Shown here: in pieces, positions 25,195 through 38,914 of the stretch
Layout: each line of letters begins with the position of its first letter
Numbering within the stretch: the stretch's first letter is position 1
DNA from: Posidonia oceanica
Lineage: Eukaryota; Streptophyta; Magnoliopsida; Alismatales; Posidoniaceae
Assembly: GCA_037176725.1 (NCBI GenBank)
Contig: JAZBRS010000020.1
Coordinates: forward strand, 89,226,001-89,290,000
Length of the DNA stretch: 64,000 bases
Direction: 5' to 3'
Position numbers and translations under genes: made by a program
Notes under the pieces: model-generated
The model's input: only the letters and a program-made list of their open reading frames with translations
Database searches by the model: none
Told to the model about the DNA's origin: nothing

Positions 25195-28100
25195 ATGGAT
25201 GCGACAAAACATGACCACGAAGGGGCATGTAAGGGCTTGTCCTCAAATTATGGATGCAAGCAAACAAACAGACGTGACATCGTAATGACACGCAATGGCG
25301 CTTGTCCTCAAATTAAGGATGCGAGCAAACGTGACTCCGAAGGGGCATGTATGGGCTTGTCCTCAAATTAAGGAAGTAAGCAAACAAACAGACGAGATCT
25401 CGAAAGGGCACACAAAGGCGCTCCTCCTCAAATTAAGGAAGCGAGCAAACATGACCACGAAGGGGCATGTAAGGGCTTGTCCTTAAATTAAGGATGTAAG
25501 CGAACAAACAGACGAGATTTCGAAAAGGCACGCAAAGGCGCGCGTCCTCAAATTAAGGAAGCGAGCAAACATGACCGTGATGGGGCGTGTATGGGCTTGT
25601 CCTCAAATTATGGAACCAAGCAAACAAACAGACGTGACTTCGAAAAGGCACGCGATGGCGTCCGTCCTCAAATTTAGGAAGCGAGCAAACATGACTACGA
25701 AGGGGCATGTAAGGGCTTGTCCTCAAATAAAGGAAGCAAGCAAATAAATTGACGTAACTTCGGAAAGGCAAGCATGGGCGCTCGTCCTCATGTTGTGGAA
25801 GCAAGCGAACATTACCACGAAGGGGCATGTACGGGCTAGTCCACAAATTAAGGAAGGAAGCAAACAGACAGACGTGACTTCAAAAAGGCATGCAAAGGCA
25901 CTCGTCCACATATTATGGAAGCGGGCAAACATGACCACGATGGGGCATGCAAGGGCATGTCCTCAAGTTAAGGAAGCAAGCAAACAAACCGACGTGACTC
26001 CGAAAAGGCAAGCAAAGGCGCACATCCTCAAATTAAGGAAGCGAGCAAACATGACCTTGACGGAGCATGTTTGGGCTTGTCCCCAAATTAAGGAAACAAG
26101 CAAACAAACAGACGTGACTTCGGAAAGGCACGCAAAGACGCTCGTCCAAAATTTGAGGACGCGAGCAAACATGACAACGAAGGAGCATGTAAGGGCTTGT
26201 CCTCAAATTACGGAAGCAAGCAAACAAACAGACGTGACTTCGAAAAGGCATGCAAAGGCGCTCGTCCTCAAATTAAGGAAGCGAGCAAACATGACCACGA
26301 TGGGGCATGTATGGGCTTGTCCTCAAATTATGGTAGCAAGCAAACAAACAGACGTGACTTCGGAAAGGCACGAAAAGGCACTCATCCTCAAATTTTGGAA
26401 GCGAGCAAACTTGACCACGAAGGGGCATGTAAGTTTCTTGTCCAGAAATTAAGGAAGCCAGCAAACAAACAGACGTGACTTCAGTGAAGGCATGCAAAGG
26501 CGCTCGTCCTCGAATTGGGGAAGCGAGCAAACAAGACCACAACGAGGCATGTGTGGGCTTGTCCTCAAATTGAGGAAGCATGCCAACAATCAGACGTGAC
26601 TTCGAAAAGGTACGCAAAGGTGCTCGTCCTCTATTTGAGGAAGCGAGCATACATGACGACGAAGGGGCATGTAAGGGCATGTCCTCAAATTAAGGAAGCA
26701 AGCAAATAAACAAACGTAACATTGAAAAGGCACGCAAAGGCGCTCGTCCTCAAACTATGGAAGCGAGCAAACATGACCACGAAGGGGCATGTAAGGGCTT
26801 GTCCTCAAACTAAGGAACGAAGCAAACAGACAGACGTGACTTCGAAGTGGCATGCAAATGTGCTCGTCTTCATATTAAGGAAGCGGGCAAACATGACCAC
26901 GAAAGGGGCATGTAAGGGCGTGTCCTCAAGTTAAGGAAGCAAGCAAACAAACAGTCAGTGACTTCGAAAAGGCACGCAAAGGCTCTCATCCTCAAATTAC
27001 GGAAGCGAGCAAACAAGACCACGAAGGGGCATGTTTGGGCTTGTCCTCAAATTAAGGAAACAAGCAAACAAACAGACGAGACTTCGAAAAGGCACGCAAA
27101 GACACTCGTCCTAAAATTGAGGAAGCGAGCAAACATGACCACGGAGGGGGTTGTAAGGGCTTGTCCTCAAATTAAGGAAGCAAGCAAACAAACAGACGTG
27201 ACTTTGAGAATAGGCGTAAAGGCAGTCGTCCTCAAATTAAGGAAGCGAGCAAACAGGACCACGAAGGGGCTTGTAAGGGTTTGTCCTCAATTTAAGAAAG
27301 TAAGCGGACAAACGGACGTGACTTCGAAAAGGCACGCAAAAGCGCTCGTCCTCAAATTAAGGCACCGAGCAAACATGACCATGAAGGGGCATATAAGGGC
27401 TTGTCCTCAAATTATGGAAGCAAGCAAACAAACAGACGTGACTTCGAAAAGGGACACAAAGGTGCTCGTCCTCAAATTGAGGAAGCATGCAAACATGACC
27501 ACGAAAGGACATGTATGGGCTCGTCGTCAATTTATGGAAGCAAGCAAACAAACATACGTAACATCGAAAAGGCACGCGAAGGAGGTCATCCTCAAATTAG
27601 GGAAGCGAGCAAACACGACCACGAAGGGCCCGCTAGGGCTTGTTCTCAAATTATGGAAGCAAGCAAACAAACAGACGTGACAACGAAAAGACACGCAAAG
27701 GCCGTCATCCTTAAATTAGGGAAGCCAGCAAACACGACCACGAAGGGCCCGCTAGGGCTTGTTCACAAATTAGGGATGCAAGTTAACAAACAGACGTGAC
27801 TTCAAGAATGCATGCGAAGGCGCTCGTCCTCAAATTAAGGAAGCGAGCAAACAAGACCATGAAGGGGCATGTAAGGGTTTGTCCTCAAATTATGGAAGTA
27901 AGCAGACTAACAGACATCACTTCGAAAAGGCACGCAAAAGCGCTCGTCTTCAAATTAAGGAAGCGAGCGAACGTGACCATGAAGGGGTATATAAGGGCTT
28001 GTCCTTAAATTAAGGAAGCAAGCAAACAAACAGACGTGACTTCGAAAGGGGACACAAAGGCGCTCGTCCTCAAATTAAGGAAGCGAGCAAACATGACCAC

Positions 28101-31100
28101 GAAGGGACATGTAAGGGCTCGTCCTCAGTTTAAGGAAGCACGCAAACAAATAGACGTGCCTTCGAAAAGGCACGCAATGGCGCTCGTCCTCAAATTACGG
28201 AAGCGAGAAAACATGTCCACGAAGGGGCATGTAAGGACTTGTCCTCAAATTAAGGAAGCAAGCATACAAGCAGACGTGACTTCGAAAAGGCCCGCAAAGG
28301 GGTTCATCTTCAAATTTCGGAAGGGAGCAAACATGACCATAAAGGGGCATGTAAGGGTCTTGTCCTCAAATTAAGGAAGCAAGCAAACTAACTGACGTGA
28401 CTTCAAAAAGGCACGCAAAGGCGCTCGTCTTCAAATTGAGGAAGCGAGCAAACATGACCACGATGGGGCAAGTAAGGGCTTGTCCTCAAATTGATGAAGC
28501 AAGCAAACAAACGGACGTGACTTCGAAACGGCATGCAAAGGTGCTCGTCCTTTAATTAAGGAAGTGAGCAAACATGACCACGTCGGTTCATGTAAGGGCT
28601 TGTCCTCAAATTTAGGATGCAAGCAAACAAATAGACGAGATTTCGAAAAGGCACACAAATGCGCTCGTCCTCTAATTAGGGAAGCAAGCAAACATGACCA
28701 CGACAGTGCATGTATGGGCATGTCTACAAATTAAGGAACCAAGCAAACAAACAGACATGACATCGAAAAGGCACGCAAAGTCGCCCATCCTCAAATTTAG
28801 GAAGTGAGCAAACAAGACTACGAAGGGGCATGTAAGGGCTTGTCCTCAAATAAAGGAAGCAAGCAAATAAACAGACGTAACTTTGAAAAGGCATGCAAAA
28901 GCGCTCGTCCTCAAATTATGGAAGCGAGCAAACATGACCACGAAGGGGCACGTATGGGCTAGTCCTCAAATTAAGGAAGGAAGCTAATAAACAGACGTGG
29001 CTTCGAAAAGGCACGCAAAGACGCTCGTCCAAAAATTGAGGAAGCGAGCAAAAAGACTACGAAGGGGCACGTAAGGGCTTGTCTTCAAATTGAGGAAGCT
29101 AGCAAACAAACAGACGTGACTTCGAAAAGGCACGCAAAGGCGCTCGTCTTCAAATTAAGGAAGCGAGCAAACATGGCCACGAAGGCGCATGAAAGGGCTT
29201 GTCCTCAAATTAAGTAAACAAGCAAACAAACAGACAAGACTTTGGAAAGGCACGCAAAGGCGCTTTGCCTCAAATTAGGGAAGCGAGCAAACATGTCCAC
29301 GAAGGGGCAGGTATGGGCTTGTCCTCAAATAAAGGAAGCACGCAAACAAATAGACGTGACTTCGAAAAGGCACGCAATGGCGCTCGTCCTCAAATTACGG
29401 AAGCGAGCAAACGTAACAACGAAGGGGCATGTCTGGGCTTGTCCTCAAATTAAGGAAACATGCAAACAAATAGACGTGACTTCGAAAAGGCACGCAATGG
29501 CGCTCGTCCACAAATTAAGGAAGCGAGCAAACATGACCATGAAGGGGCTTGTAAGGACTTGTCCTCAAATTAAGGAAGCAAGCAAACCAACGGACGTGAC
29601 CTCGAAAAGGAACGCAAAGGCGCTCGTCCTCAAATTAAGGAAGCGAGCAAACATGACCACGAAGGGACATGTAGGGGCTCGTCCTCAATTTAAAGAAGCA
29701 AGCGAACAAACATACGTAACATCGAAAAGGCACGCGAAGGAGGTCGTCCTCGACGCAAGCAAACTTGACCACGCAGGGGAACTAAGGGCTTGTCCTCAAA
29801 TTAAGGAAGCAAGTAGACAAACATACGTGACTACGAAAAGACACGCAAAGGCGGTCGTCCTCAAATTAGGGAAGCGAGGAAACACGACCACGAAGGGCCC
29901 GTTAAGGCTTGTCCTCAACTTAATGAAGCAAGCAAACAAACAGACGTGACTTCAAAATGGCACGCAAAGGCGCTCGTTCTCAAATTGTGGAAGCGAGCAA
30001 ACGTGACTACGAAGGGGCATGTATGGGCTCGTCCTCAAATTATGGAAGTAAGCTAACAAACGGACGTGATTTCAAAAAGGCACGCAAAGGCCCTCGTCCT
30101 CAAATTAAGGAAGCGAGCAAACTTAACCACGAAGGGGCATGTAAAGGCATGTCCTCATATTATGGAAGCAAGCAATTAAGTAGACGTAACTTTGAAAAGG
30201 CATGCAAAGGCGCTCGTCCTCAAATTAAGGAAGCGAGCAAACTAGCCCACGAAGAGGCACGTATGGGCTTGTCCTCAAATTAAGGAAGGAAGCTAATAAA
30301 CAGACGTGGCTTCGAAAAGGCACGCAAAGACGCTCGTCCAAAAATTGTGGAAGCGAGGAAAATGACCACGAAGGGACATGTAAGGGCTTGTCATCAAATT
30401 AAGGAAGCAAGCAAACAAACAGACATGACTTCGAAAAGGCACGCAATGGCGCTCGTCTTCAAATTAAGGAAGCGAGCAAACATGGCCACGAAGGGGCATG
30501 AAAGTGCTTGTCCTCAAATTAAGGAAGCAAGCAAACAAAGAGACGTGACTTCGAAAAGGCTCGCAAAGGCTCTCGTCCTCAAATTAAGAAAGCGAGCAAA
30601 CATAACCATGAAGGGGCATGTAAGGGCTTGTCCTCAAATTAAGGAAGCAAGCATACAAGCAGACGTGACTTCAAAAAGGCCCGCAAGGGGGCTCATCTAC
30701 AAATTTAGGAAGGGAGCAAACATGACCACGAAGGGGCATGTAAGGGTCTTGTCCCCAAATTTAGGAAGCAAGCAAACTAACGGACGTGACATCAAAAAGG
30801 CACGCAAAGGCGCTCGTCTTCAAATTGAGGAAGCGTGCAAACTTGACCACGAAGGGGCATGTAACGGCTTGTCCTCAAATTGATGAAGCAAGCAAACAAA
30901 CAGACGTGACTTCAAAAAGGCACGAAAAGGTGCTCGTCCGCAAATTAAGGAAGCGAGCAAACATGACCACGACAGGGCATTTATGGGCTTGTCCTCAAAT
31001 TTAGGAAACAAGCAAACAAACAGACGTGACTTCGAAAAGGCACGCAAAGGCGCTCGTCCTCAAATTGAAGAAGCAAGCAAACATGACCACGAAGGGGCAT

Positions 31101-32801
31101 GTAAGGGCTTCTCCTCAAATTTCGGGAGCAAGCAAACTAACAGACGTGACTTCGAAAAGGAGCGTGAAGGCGCTCGTCCTCAGACTATGGAAGCGAGCAA
31201 ACTTGACCACGTAGGGGCATGTAAGGGAATGTCCTCAAATTAAGGTTGCAAGCAAACAAACAGACGTGACTCCGAGAAGGCACGCAAAGGCGTCCGTCCT
31301 CAATTTATGGAAGCGAGCAAACATGATCACGAAGGGGCACGTATGGGCTTGTCCTCAAATAAAGGAAGCGGGCATACAAATAGACGTGACTTCGAAAAGG
31401 TACGCAAAGGTGCTCGTCCCCAAATTAAGGTAGCGAGCGAACTAGACCATGATGGGGCATGTATGGGCTTGTCCTTAAATTATGGAAGTAAGCAAACAAA
31501 CAGACGTGACTTCAAAAATGCATGCAAAAGCGCTCGTCCTTAAATTAAGGAAGTGAGCAAACATGACCATGAAGGGGCATATAAGGGCTTGTTCTCGAAT
31601 TAAGCTAGCAAGCAAACAAACAGACGTGACTTCGAAAAGGAACGCAAAGGCGCTCATCCTTAAATTAAGGAAGTGAGCAAACATGACCACGATGGGACAT
31701 GAATGGGCTTGTCCTCAATTTAAGAAAGCTAGCAAACAAACAGACGTGACTTCGATAAAGCACGCAAAGGTGCTCGTCCTCAAAATACGGAAGTGAGCAA
31801 ACTTGACCACGAAGGGGCATGTAAGGGCTTGTCCTCAAATTACGGAAGCAAGCTAACAAACAGACGTGACTTCGGAAAGGCACGCAAAGGCGCTCGTCCT
31901 CAAATTAAAGAAGCGTGCAAACTTGACAACGAAGGGGCATGTAAAGGTTCGTCCTCAAATTATGGAAGCAAGCAAACAAACAGACATGATTTCGAAAAGG
32001 CACGCAAACGCACTCGTCCTCAAATTAAGGAAGCGAGCAAACATGACCACGATGGGGCATGTCAGGGCTTGTCCTCAAATTAAGGAACCAAGCAAACAAA
32101 CATACGTGACTTCGAAACGGCACGCAAAGGCACTCGTCCTCAAATTTAGGAAGCGGGCAAACATGACTACGATGGGGCATGTAAGGGCTTGTCCTCAAAT
32201 TAAGGAAGCAAGCAAACAAACGGACGTGACTTCGAAAAGGCACGCAAAGGCGCTCGTCCTCAAATTATGGAAGCGAGCAAACACGACCACGAAGGGGCAT
32301 GTAAGGGCTAGACCACAAATTAAGGATGCAAGCAAACAAACAGTCGTGACTTCGAAAAGGCTTGCAAAGGCACTCGTCCTCATATTAAGGAAGCGAGCAA
32401 ACATGACCACAAAGGGGCATGTAAGGGCGTGTCCTCAAATTAAGGAAGCGAGCTAACAAACAGACGTGACTTCGAAATGGCTTGCAAAGTCGCTAATCCT
32501 CAAATTAAGGAAGCGAGCTAACATGACCACGAAGGGGCATGTACGGGCTTGTCCTCAAATAATGGAAGCATGCAAACAAATAGACGTGACTTCGAAAAGG
32601 CATGCAATGGCACTAGTACTCAAATTAAGGAAGCAAGCAAACATGACCACGATGGGGCATGTATGGGCTTGTCCTCAAATTATGGAAGTAAGTAGAGAAA
32701 CGGACGTGACTTCGAAAAGGCATGCAAAAGTGCTCGTCCTCAAATTAAGGAAGCGGGCGAACATGGCCATGAAGGGGCATATATGGGCTTCTCCTTAAAT
32801 A

Positions 32802-32931
32802 AAGGAAGCAAGCAAACAAACAGACATGACTTCGAAACGGGACACAAAGGCGCTCGCCCTCAAATTAAGGAAGCGAGCAAACAAACAGTCGTGACTTCGA
32901 AAAGGCATGCAAAGGCGCTCCTCCTCATATT
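32802..32931 (+). repeat. B-B half-unit junction, second copy
   Basis: Half B at 32,802-32,866 is followed by half B at 32,867-32,931. This is the same structure as 24,137-24,266 at the block offset of 8,665 bp, which confirms that the junction predates the block duplication. Confidence 0.88.
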
Positions 32932-33769
32932 AAGGAAGCGAGCAAACATGACCACAAGGGGGCATGTATGGGCGTGTCCTCAAATTAAGGAAGCGAGCTA
33001 ACAAACAGACGTGACTTCGAAATAGCATGCAATGTCACTAATCCTCAAATTATGGAAGCGAGCTAACATGACCACGAAGGGGCATGTACGGGCTTGTCCT
33101 CAAATAATGGAAGCATGCAAACAAATAGACGTGACTTCGAAAAGGCACGCAATGGCACTTGTCCTCAAATTAAGGAAGCGAGCAAACATGACCACGAAGG
33201 GGCATTTATGGGCGTGTCCTCAAATTATGGAAGTAAGCAGACAAACAGACGTGACTTCGAAAAGGCACGCAAAAGTGCTCGTCCTCAAATTAAGGAAGCG
33301 GGCGAACATGACCATGAAGGGGCATATATGGGCTTGCCCTAAATTAAGGAAGCAAGCAAACAAACAGACGTGACTTCGAAAAGGGACACAATGGCGCTCG
33401 CCCTCAAATTAAGGAAGCGAGCAAACTTGACAATGAAGGGACATGTAAGGGCTCGTCCCCAATTTAAGGAAGCAAGCAAACAAACAGACGTGACTTCGAA
33501 ACGGCACGCAATGGCACTTGTCCTCAAATTAAGGATGCGAGCAAACGTGACTCCGAAGGGGCATGTAACGGCTTGTCCTCAAATTAAGGAAGTAAGCAAA
33601 CAAATAGACGAGATTTCGAAAAGGCACGCAAAGGCGCTCGTCCTCAAATTATGGAAGCGAGCAAACATGGCCACGAAGTTGCATGTAAGGGCTTGTCCTC
33701 AAATTAAGGATGTAAGCGAACAAACAAACGAGATTTCGAAAAGGCACGCAAAGGCACTTGTTCTCAAAT

Positions 33770-34937
33770 TAAGGAAGCGAGCAAACATGACCGCGACAGG
33801 GCATGTAAGGGCTTGTCCTCAAATTAAGGAAGCACACAAAGGTGCTCGTCCTCAAATTATGGATGCGAGAAAACATGACCACGAAGGGGCATGTAAGGGC
33901 TTGTCCTCAAATTAAGGATGCAAGCAAACAAACAGACGTGACATCGAAATGACACGCAATGGCGCTAGTCCTCAAATTAAGGATGCGAGCAAACGTGACT
34001 CTGAAGGGGCATGTAAGGGCTTGTCCTCAAATTAAGGAAGTAAGCAAACAAACAGACGTGATCTCGAAAAGGCACGCAAAGGCGCTCCTCCTCAAATTAA
34101 GGAAGCGAGCAAACATGACCACGAAGGGGCATGTAAGGGCTTGTCCTTAAATTAAGGATGTAAGCGAACAAACAGACGAGATTTCGAAAAGGCACGCAAA
34201 GGCGCGCGTCCTCAAATTAAGGAAGCGAGCAAACATGACTGTGATGGGGCGTGTATGGGCTTGTCCTCAAATTATTGAACCAAGCAAACAAACAGACGTG
34301 ACTTCGAAAAGGCACGCGATGGCGTCCGTCCTCAAATTTAGGAAGCGAGCAAACATGACTACGAAGGGGCTTGTAAGGGCTTGTCCTCAAATAAAGGAAG
34401 CAAGCAAATAAATTGACGTAACTTCGGAAAGGCACGCATGGGCGCTCGTCCTCATGTTGTGGAAGCGAGCGAACATTACCACGAAAGGGCATGTACGGGC
34501 TAGTCCACAAATTAAGGAAGGAAGCAAACAGACAGACGTGACTTCAAAAGGGCATGCAAAGGCGCTCGTCCACATATTATGGAAGCGGGCAAACATGACC
34601 ACGATGGGGCATGCAAGGGCATGTCCTCGAGTTAAGGAAGCAAGCAAACAAACCGACGTGACTCCGAAAAGGCAAGCAAAGGCGCACATCCTCAAATTAA
34701 GGAAGCGAGCAAACATGACCTTGAGGGAGCATGTTTGGGCTTGTCCCCAAATTAAGGAAACAAGCAAACAAACAGACGTGACTTCGGAAAGGCACGCAAA
34801 GACGCTCGTCCAAAATTTGAGGAAGCGAGCAAACATGACAACGAAGGAGCATGTAAGGGCTTGTCCTCAAATTACGGAAGCAAGCAAACAAACAGACGTG
34901 ACTTCGAAAAGGCACGCAAAGGCGCTCGTCCTCAAAT
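33770..34937 (+). repeat. 1,168-bp nested tandem duplication, copy 1
   Basis: The anchor GCAAACATGACCGCGACAGG occurs at 33,781 and 34,949, an offset of exactly 1,168 bp, and the sequence between repeats closely. 1,168 equals ten units (1,200) minus the 32-bp deletion each copy carries. The breakpoints lie within satellite sequence at matching positions of the monomer, as expected for unequal crossing over. Confidence 0.9.
33826..33858 (+). repeat. Half B with 32-bp internal deletion (2)
   Basis: 33-bp half B with the same deletion end points as 25,162-25,194, in the matching place of the second 8.68-kb block. Confidence 0.92.
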
Positions 34938-36105
34938 TAAGGAAGCGAGCAAACATGACCGCGACAGGGCATGTAAGGGCTTGTCCTCAAATTAAGGAAG
35001 CACACAAAGGTGCTCGTCCTCAAATTATGGATGCGAGAAAACATGACCACGAAGGGGCATGTAAGGGCTTGTCCTCAAATTAAGGATGCAAGCAAACAAA
35101 CAGACGTGACATCGAAATGACACGCAATGGCACTAGTCCTCAAATTAAGGATGCGAGCAAACGTGACTCTGAAGGGGCATGTAAGGGCTTGTCCTCAAAT
35201 TAAGGAAGTAAGCAAACAAACAGACGAGATCTCGAAAAGGCACGCAAAGGCGCTCCTCCTCAAATTAAGGAAGCGAGCAAACATGACCACGAAGGGGCAT
35301 GTATGGGCTTGTCCTTAAATTAAGGATGTAAGCGAACAAACAGACGAGATTTCGAAAAGGCACGCAAAGGCGCGCGTCCTCAAATTAAGGAAGCGAGCAA
35401 ACATGACTGTGATGGGGCGTGTATGGGCTTGTCCTCAAATTATGGAACCAAGCAAACAAACAGACGTGACTTCGAAAAGGCACGCGATGGCGTCCGTCCT
35501 CAAATTTAGGAAGCGAGCAAACATGACTACGAAGGGGCTTGTAAGGGCTTGTCCTCAAATAAAGGAAGCAAGCAAATAAATTGACGTAACTTCGGAAAGG
35601 CACGCATGGGCGCTCGTCCTCATGTTGTGGAAGCGAGCGAACATTACCACGAAGGGGCATGTACGGGCTAGTCCACAAATTAAGGAAGGAAGCAAACAGA
35701 CAGACGTGACTTCAAAAGGGCATGCAAAGGCGCTCGTCCACATATTATGGAAGCGGGCAAACATGACCACGATGGGGCATGCAAGGGCATGTCCTCGAGT
35801 TAAGGAAGCAAGCAAACAAACCGACGTGACTCCGAAAAGGCAAGCAAAGGCGCACTTCCTCAAATTAAGGAAGCGAGCAAACATGACCTTGAGGGAGCAT
35901 GTTTGGGCTTGTTCCCAAATTAAGGAAACAAGCAAACAAACAGACGTGACTTCGGAAAGGCACGCAAAGACGCTCATCCAAAATTTGAGGAAGCGAGCAA
36001 ACATGACAACGAAGGAGCATGTAAGGGCTTGTCCTCAAATTACGGAAGCAAGCAAACAAACAGACGTGACTTCGAAAAGGCACGCAAAGGCGCTCGTCCT
36101 CAAAT
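34938..36105 (+). repeat. 1,168-bp nested tandem duplication, copy 2
   Basis: Second member of the nested pair. It shares with copy 1 variants such as GACTGTGATGGGGCGTG, CATGTTGTGGAAGC and CCTTGAGGGAGC, with few differences. After about 36,105 the sequence rejoins the order seen in the first 8.68-kb block (26.27 kb onward). The 8.68-kb duplication therefore came first and this one followed inside copy 2. Confidence 0.88.
34994..35026 (+). repeat. Half B with 32-bp internal deletion (3)
   Basis: Third copy of the shortened half B, 1,168 bp after the second one. Confidence 0.92.
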
Positions 36106-36707
36106 TAAGGAAGCGAGCAAACATGACCACGATGGGGCATGTATGGGCTTGTCCTCAAATTAAGGTAGCAAGCAAACAAACAGACGTGACATCGGAAAGG
36201 CACGAAAAGGCACTCATCCTCAAATTTAGGAAGCGAGCAAACTTGACCACGAAGGGGCATGTTAGTTTCTTGTCCAGAAATTAAGGAAGCCTGCAAACAA
36301 ACAGACGTGACTTCAGAAAGGCAAGCAAAGGCGCTCGTCCTCGAATTGGGGAAGCGAGCAAACAAGAGCACAACGGGGCATGTATGGGCTTGTCCTCAAA
36401 TTGAGGAAGCATGCCAACAATCGGACGTGACTTCGAAAAGGTACGCAAAGGTGATCGTCCTCAATTTGAGAAAGCGAGCATACATGACGACGAAGGGGCA
36501 TGTAAGGGCATGTTCTCAAATTAAGGAAGCAAGCAAACAAACAGACGTAACTTCGAAAAGGCACGCAAAGGCGCTCGTCCTCAAATTATGGATGTGAGCA
36601 AACATTACCACCAAGGGGCATGTAAGGGCTTGTCCTCAATTTAATGAAGCAAGCAAACAAACAGACGTGACTTCGAAAAGACTTGCAAAGGCGCTCGTCC
36701 TCAAATT

Positions 36708-36877
36708 ATGGACGCGAGCAAACATGACCAAGAAGGGGCATGTATGGGCATGTTCTCAAATTATGGATGTAAGCAAACATGACCACGAAAGGGAATGTTA
36801 CGGTTTGTCCTCAACTTAAGGAAGCAAGCAGACAAACTGACGTAACATCGAAAAGGCACGCGAAGATGTTCGTCCTC
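36708..36877 (+). repeat. Register break: A-A junction plus 8-bp loss (4)
   Basis: Half A at 36,708-36,762 is followed by half A at 36,763-36,817. Linked variants are GGGAATGTTACGG and GAAGATGTTCGTCCTC, with eight bases lost at 36,877/36,878. Confidence 0.87.
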
Positions 36878-38914
36878 GAAGCGAGCAAACTTGACCACGA
36901 AGGGGCTTCTAAGGACTTGTCCTCAAATTTCGGAAGCAAGCTAAAAAACAGACGTGACTTCGGAAAGGCACGCAAAGGCGCTCGTCCTCAAATTAAGGAA
37001 GCGAGCAAACATGACAACGAAGGCGCATGTAAAGGCTCGTCCACAAATTATGGAAGCAAGCAAACAAACAGACGTGATTTCGAATAGGCACGCAAACGCA
37101 CTCGTCCTCAAATTAAGGAAGCGAGAAAACATGACCACGATGGGGCATGTCAGGGCATGTCCTCAAATTTAGGAACCAAGGAAACAAACAGACGTGACTT
37201 CGAAAAGGCACGCGAAGGCACTCGTCCTCAAATTTAGGAAGCGAGCAAACATGACTACGATGGGGCATGTAAGCGCTTGTCCTCAAATTACGGAAGCAAG
37301 CAAACAAAAAGACGTGACTTCAAAAAGGCAAGCAATGGCGCTCATCCTCAAATTATTGATGCGAGCAAACTTGACCACGAAGGGGCATGTAGGGGCGTGT
37401 CCTCAAATTAAGGAAGTAAGCTAACAAACAGACGTGACTTCGAAATGGCATGCAAAGTCGCTAACCCTCGAATTAAGGAAGCGAGCTGACATGACCACGA
37501 AGGGGCATGTATGAGCTTGTCCTCAAATAAAGGAAGCACGCAAACAAATAGACGTGACTTCGAAAAGGCACGCAATGGCGCTTGTCCTCAAATTAAGGAA
37601 GCGAGCAAACATGACCACGAAGGGGCATGTACGGGCAAGTCCTCAAATTATGGAAGTTAGCAGACAAACGGATGTGACTTCGAAAAGGCACGCAAAAGCG
37701 CTCGTCCTCAAATTAAGGAAGCGAGCGAACACGACCATGAAGGGGCATATAACGGCTTATCCTCAAATTAAGGAAGCAAGCAAACAAACAGACGTGACTT
37801 CGAAAAGGGACACAAAAGCGCTCGTCCTCAAATTTAGGAAGTGAGCAAACAAGACCACGAAGGGACATGTAAGGGCTCGTCCTCAATTTATGGAAGCAAG
37901 CAAACAAACATACTTGACTTCGATAAAGCACGCAAAGGTGCTCATCCTCAAATTATGGACGCGAGCAAACATGACCACGAAGGGACTTGTAAGGGCTTGT
38001 CCTCAAATTAAGAGTGCAAGCAAACAAACAGACGTGACTACGAATAGGCACACAATAGCGCTCGTCCTCAAATTCAGGAAGCGAGCAAAGATGACCTCGA
38101 AGGGGCATGTAAGGGCTTGTCCTCAAATTAAGGAAGTAAGCAAACAAACAGACGAGATTTTGGAAAGGCACGCAAAGGCGCTCGTCCTCAAATTAAGGAA
38201 GCGAGCAAACATGACCACGAAGGGGCATGTAAGGGCTTGTCCTCAAATTAAGGAAGTAAGCGAACAAACAGACGAGATTTCGAAAAGGCACGCAGAGGCG
38301 CTCGTCCCCAAATTACGGAAGCGAGCAAACATGACCGTGAAGGGGCATGTAAGGGCATGTCCTCCAATTAAGGAACCAAGCAAACAAACAGACGTGACTT
38401 CCAAAAGGCACGCGATGGCGTCCGACCTCAAATTTAGGAAGCGAGCAAATATGACTACGAAGGGGCATGTAAGGGCTTGTCCTCAAATAAAGGAAGCAAG
38501 CAAATAAACTGACGTAACTTCGGAAAGGCACGCATGGGCACTCGTCCTCATGTTGTGGAAGCGAGCGAACATGACCACGAAGAGGCATGTACGGGCTGGT
38601 CCACAAATTAAGGAAGGAAGCAAGCAGACAGACGTGACTTCAAAAAGGCATGTAAAGGCGCTCGTCCACATATTATGGAAGCGGGCAAACATGACCACGA
38701 TGGGGCATGCAAGGGCGTGTCCTCAAGTTAAGGAAGCACGCAAACAAACCGACGTGACTTCGACAAGGCAAGCAAAGGTGCACATCCTTAAATTAAGGAA
38801 GCGAGCAAACATGACCTTGAAGGAGCATGTTTGGGCTTGTTCCCAAATTAAGGAAACAAGCAAACAAACAGACGTGACTTCGGAAAGGCACGCAAAGACA
38901 CTCGTCCAAAATTT

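Larger units (their letters stand above)
18011..26694 (+). repeat. 8.68-kb higher-order block, copy 1
   Basis: Matches the next block at an offset of 8,684-8,685 bp up to about 23.55 kb. After that the offset is 8,664-8,665 bp, because copy 1 has a private 20-bp gain. The left edge is near the GAAGCAAGCAAATAAAC stretch at 18,011, and similarity is lost upstream of it. The right end (about 26.4-26.69 kb, with GTTTCTTGTCCAG and GAATTGGGGAAGC) matches the end of copy 2. Roughly 72 units. Identity varies along the block, from one difference in about 750 bases to several per 60 bases. Confidence 0.88.
26695..36525 (+). repeat. 8.68-kb higher-order block, copy 2 (9.83 kb with nested duplication)
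   Basis: Tandem partner of 18.01-26.69 kb. It keeps the offset of 8,684-8,685 and then 8,664-8,665 bp until about 34.9 kb. It then carries an extra 1,168 bp, after which the offset to copy 1 is 9,832 bp (for example 26,281 against 36,113). Its end resembles copy 1's end up to about 36.52 kb, after which the sequences part. Near 20,374-21,128 against 29,059-29,813 only one difference was found by eye. Confidence 0.86.

Noticed and set aside
34387..34836. Antisense ORFs of 100-150 codons with hydrophobic, cysteine-rich translation that look like membrane segments
   Set aside because: They are the reverse reading of the same units, with one consensus stop per unit in that frame lost by chance variants. 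The hydrophobic look comes from the T- and C-rich complementary strand.
18011..36525. The 8.68-kb duplication as a pure assembly artefact
   Set aside because: The two blocks differ by many substitutions, a 20-bp gain and a 1,168-bp nested duplication, which a simple assembly error would not produce. Read support is still needed for the copy number.
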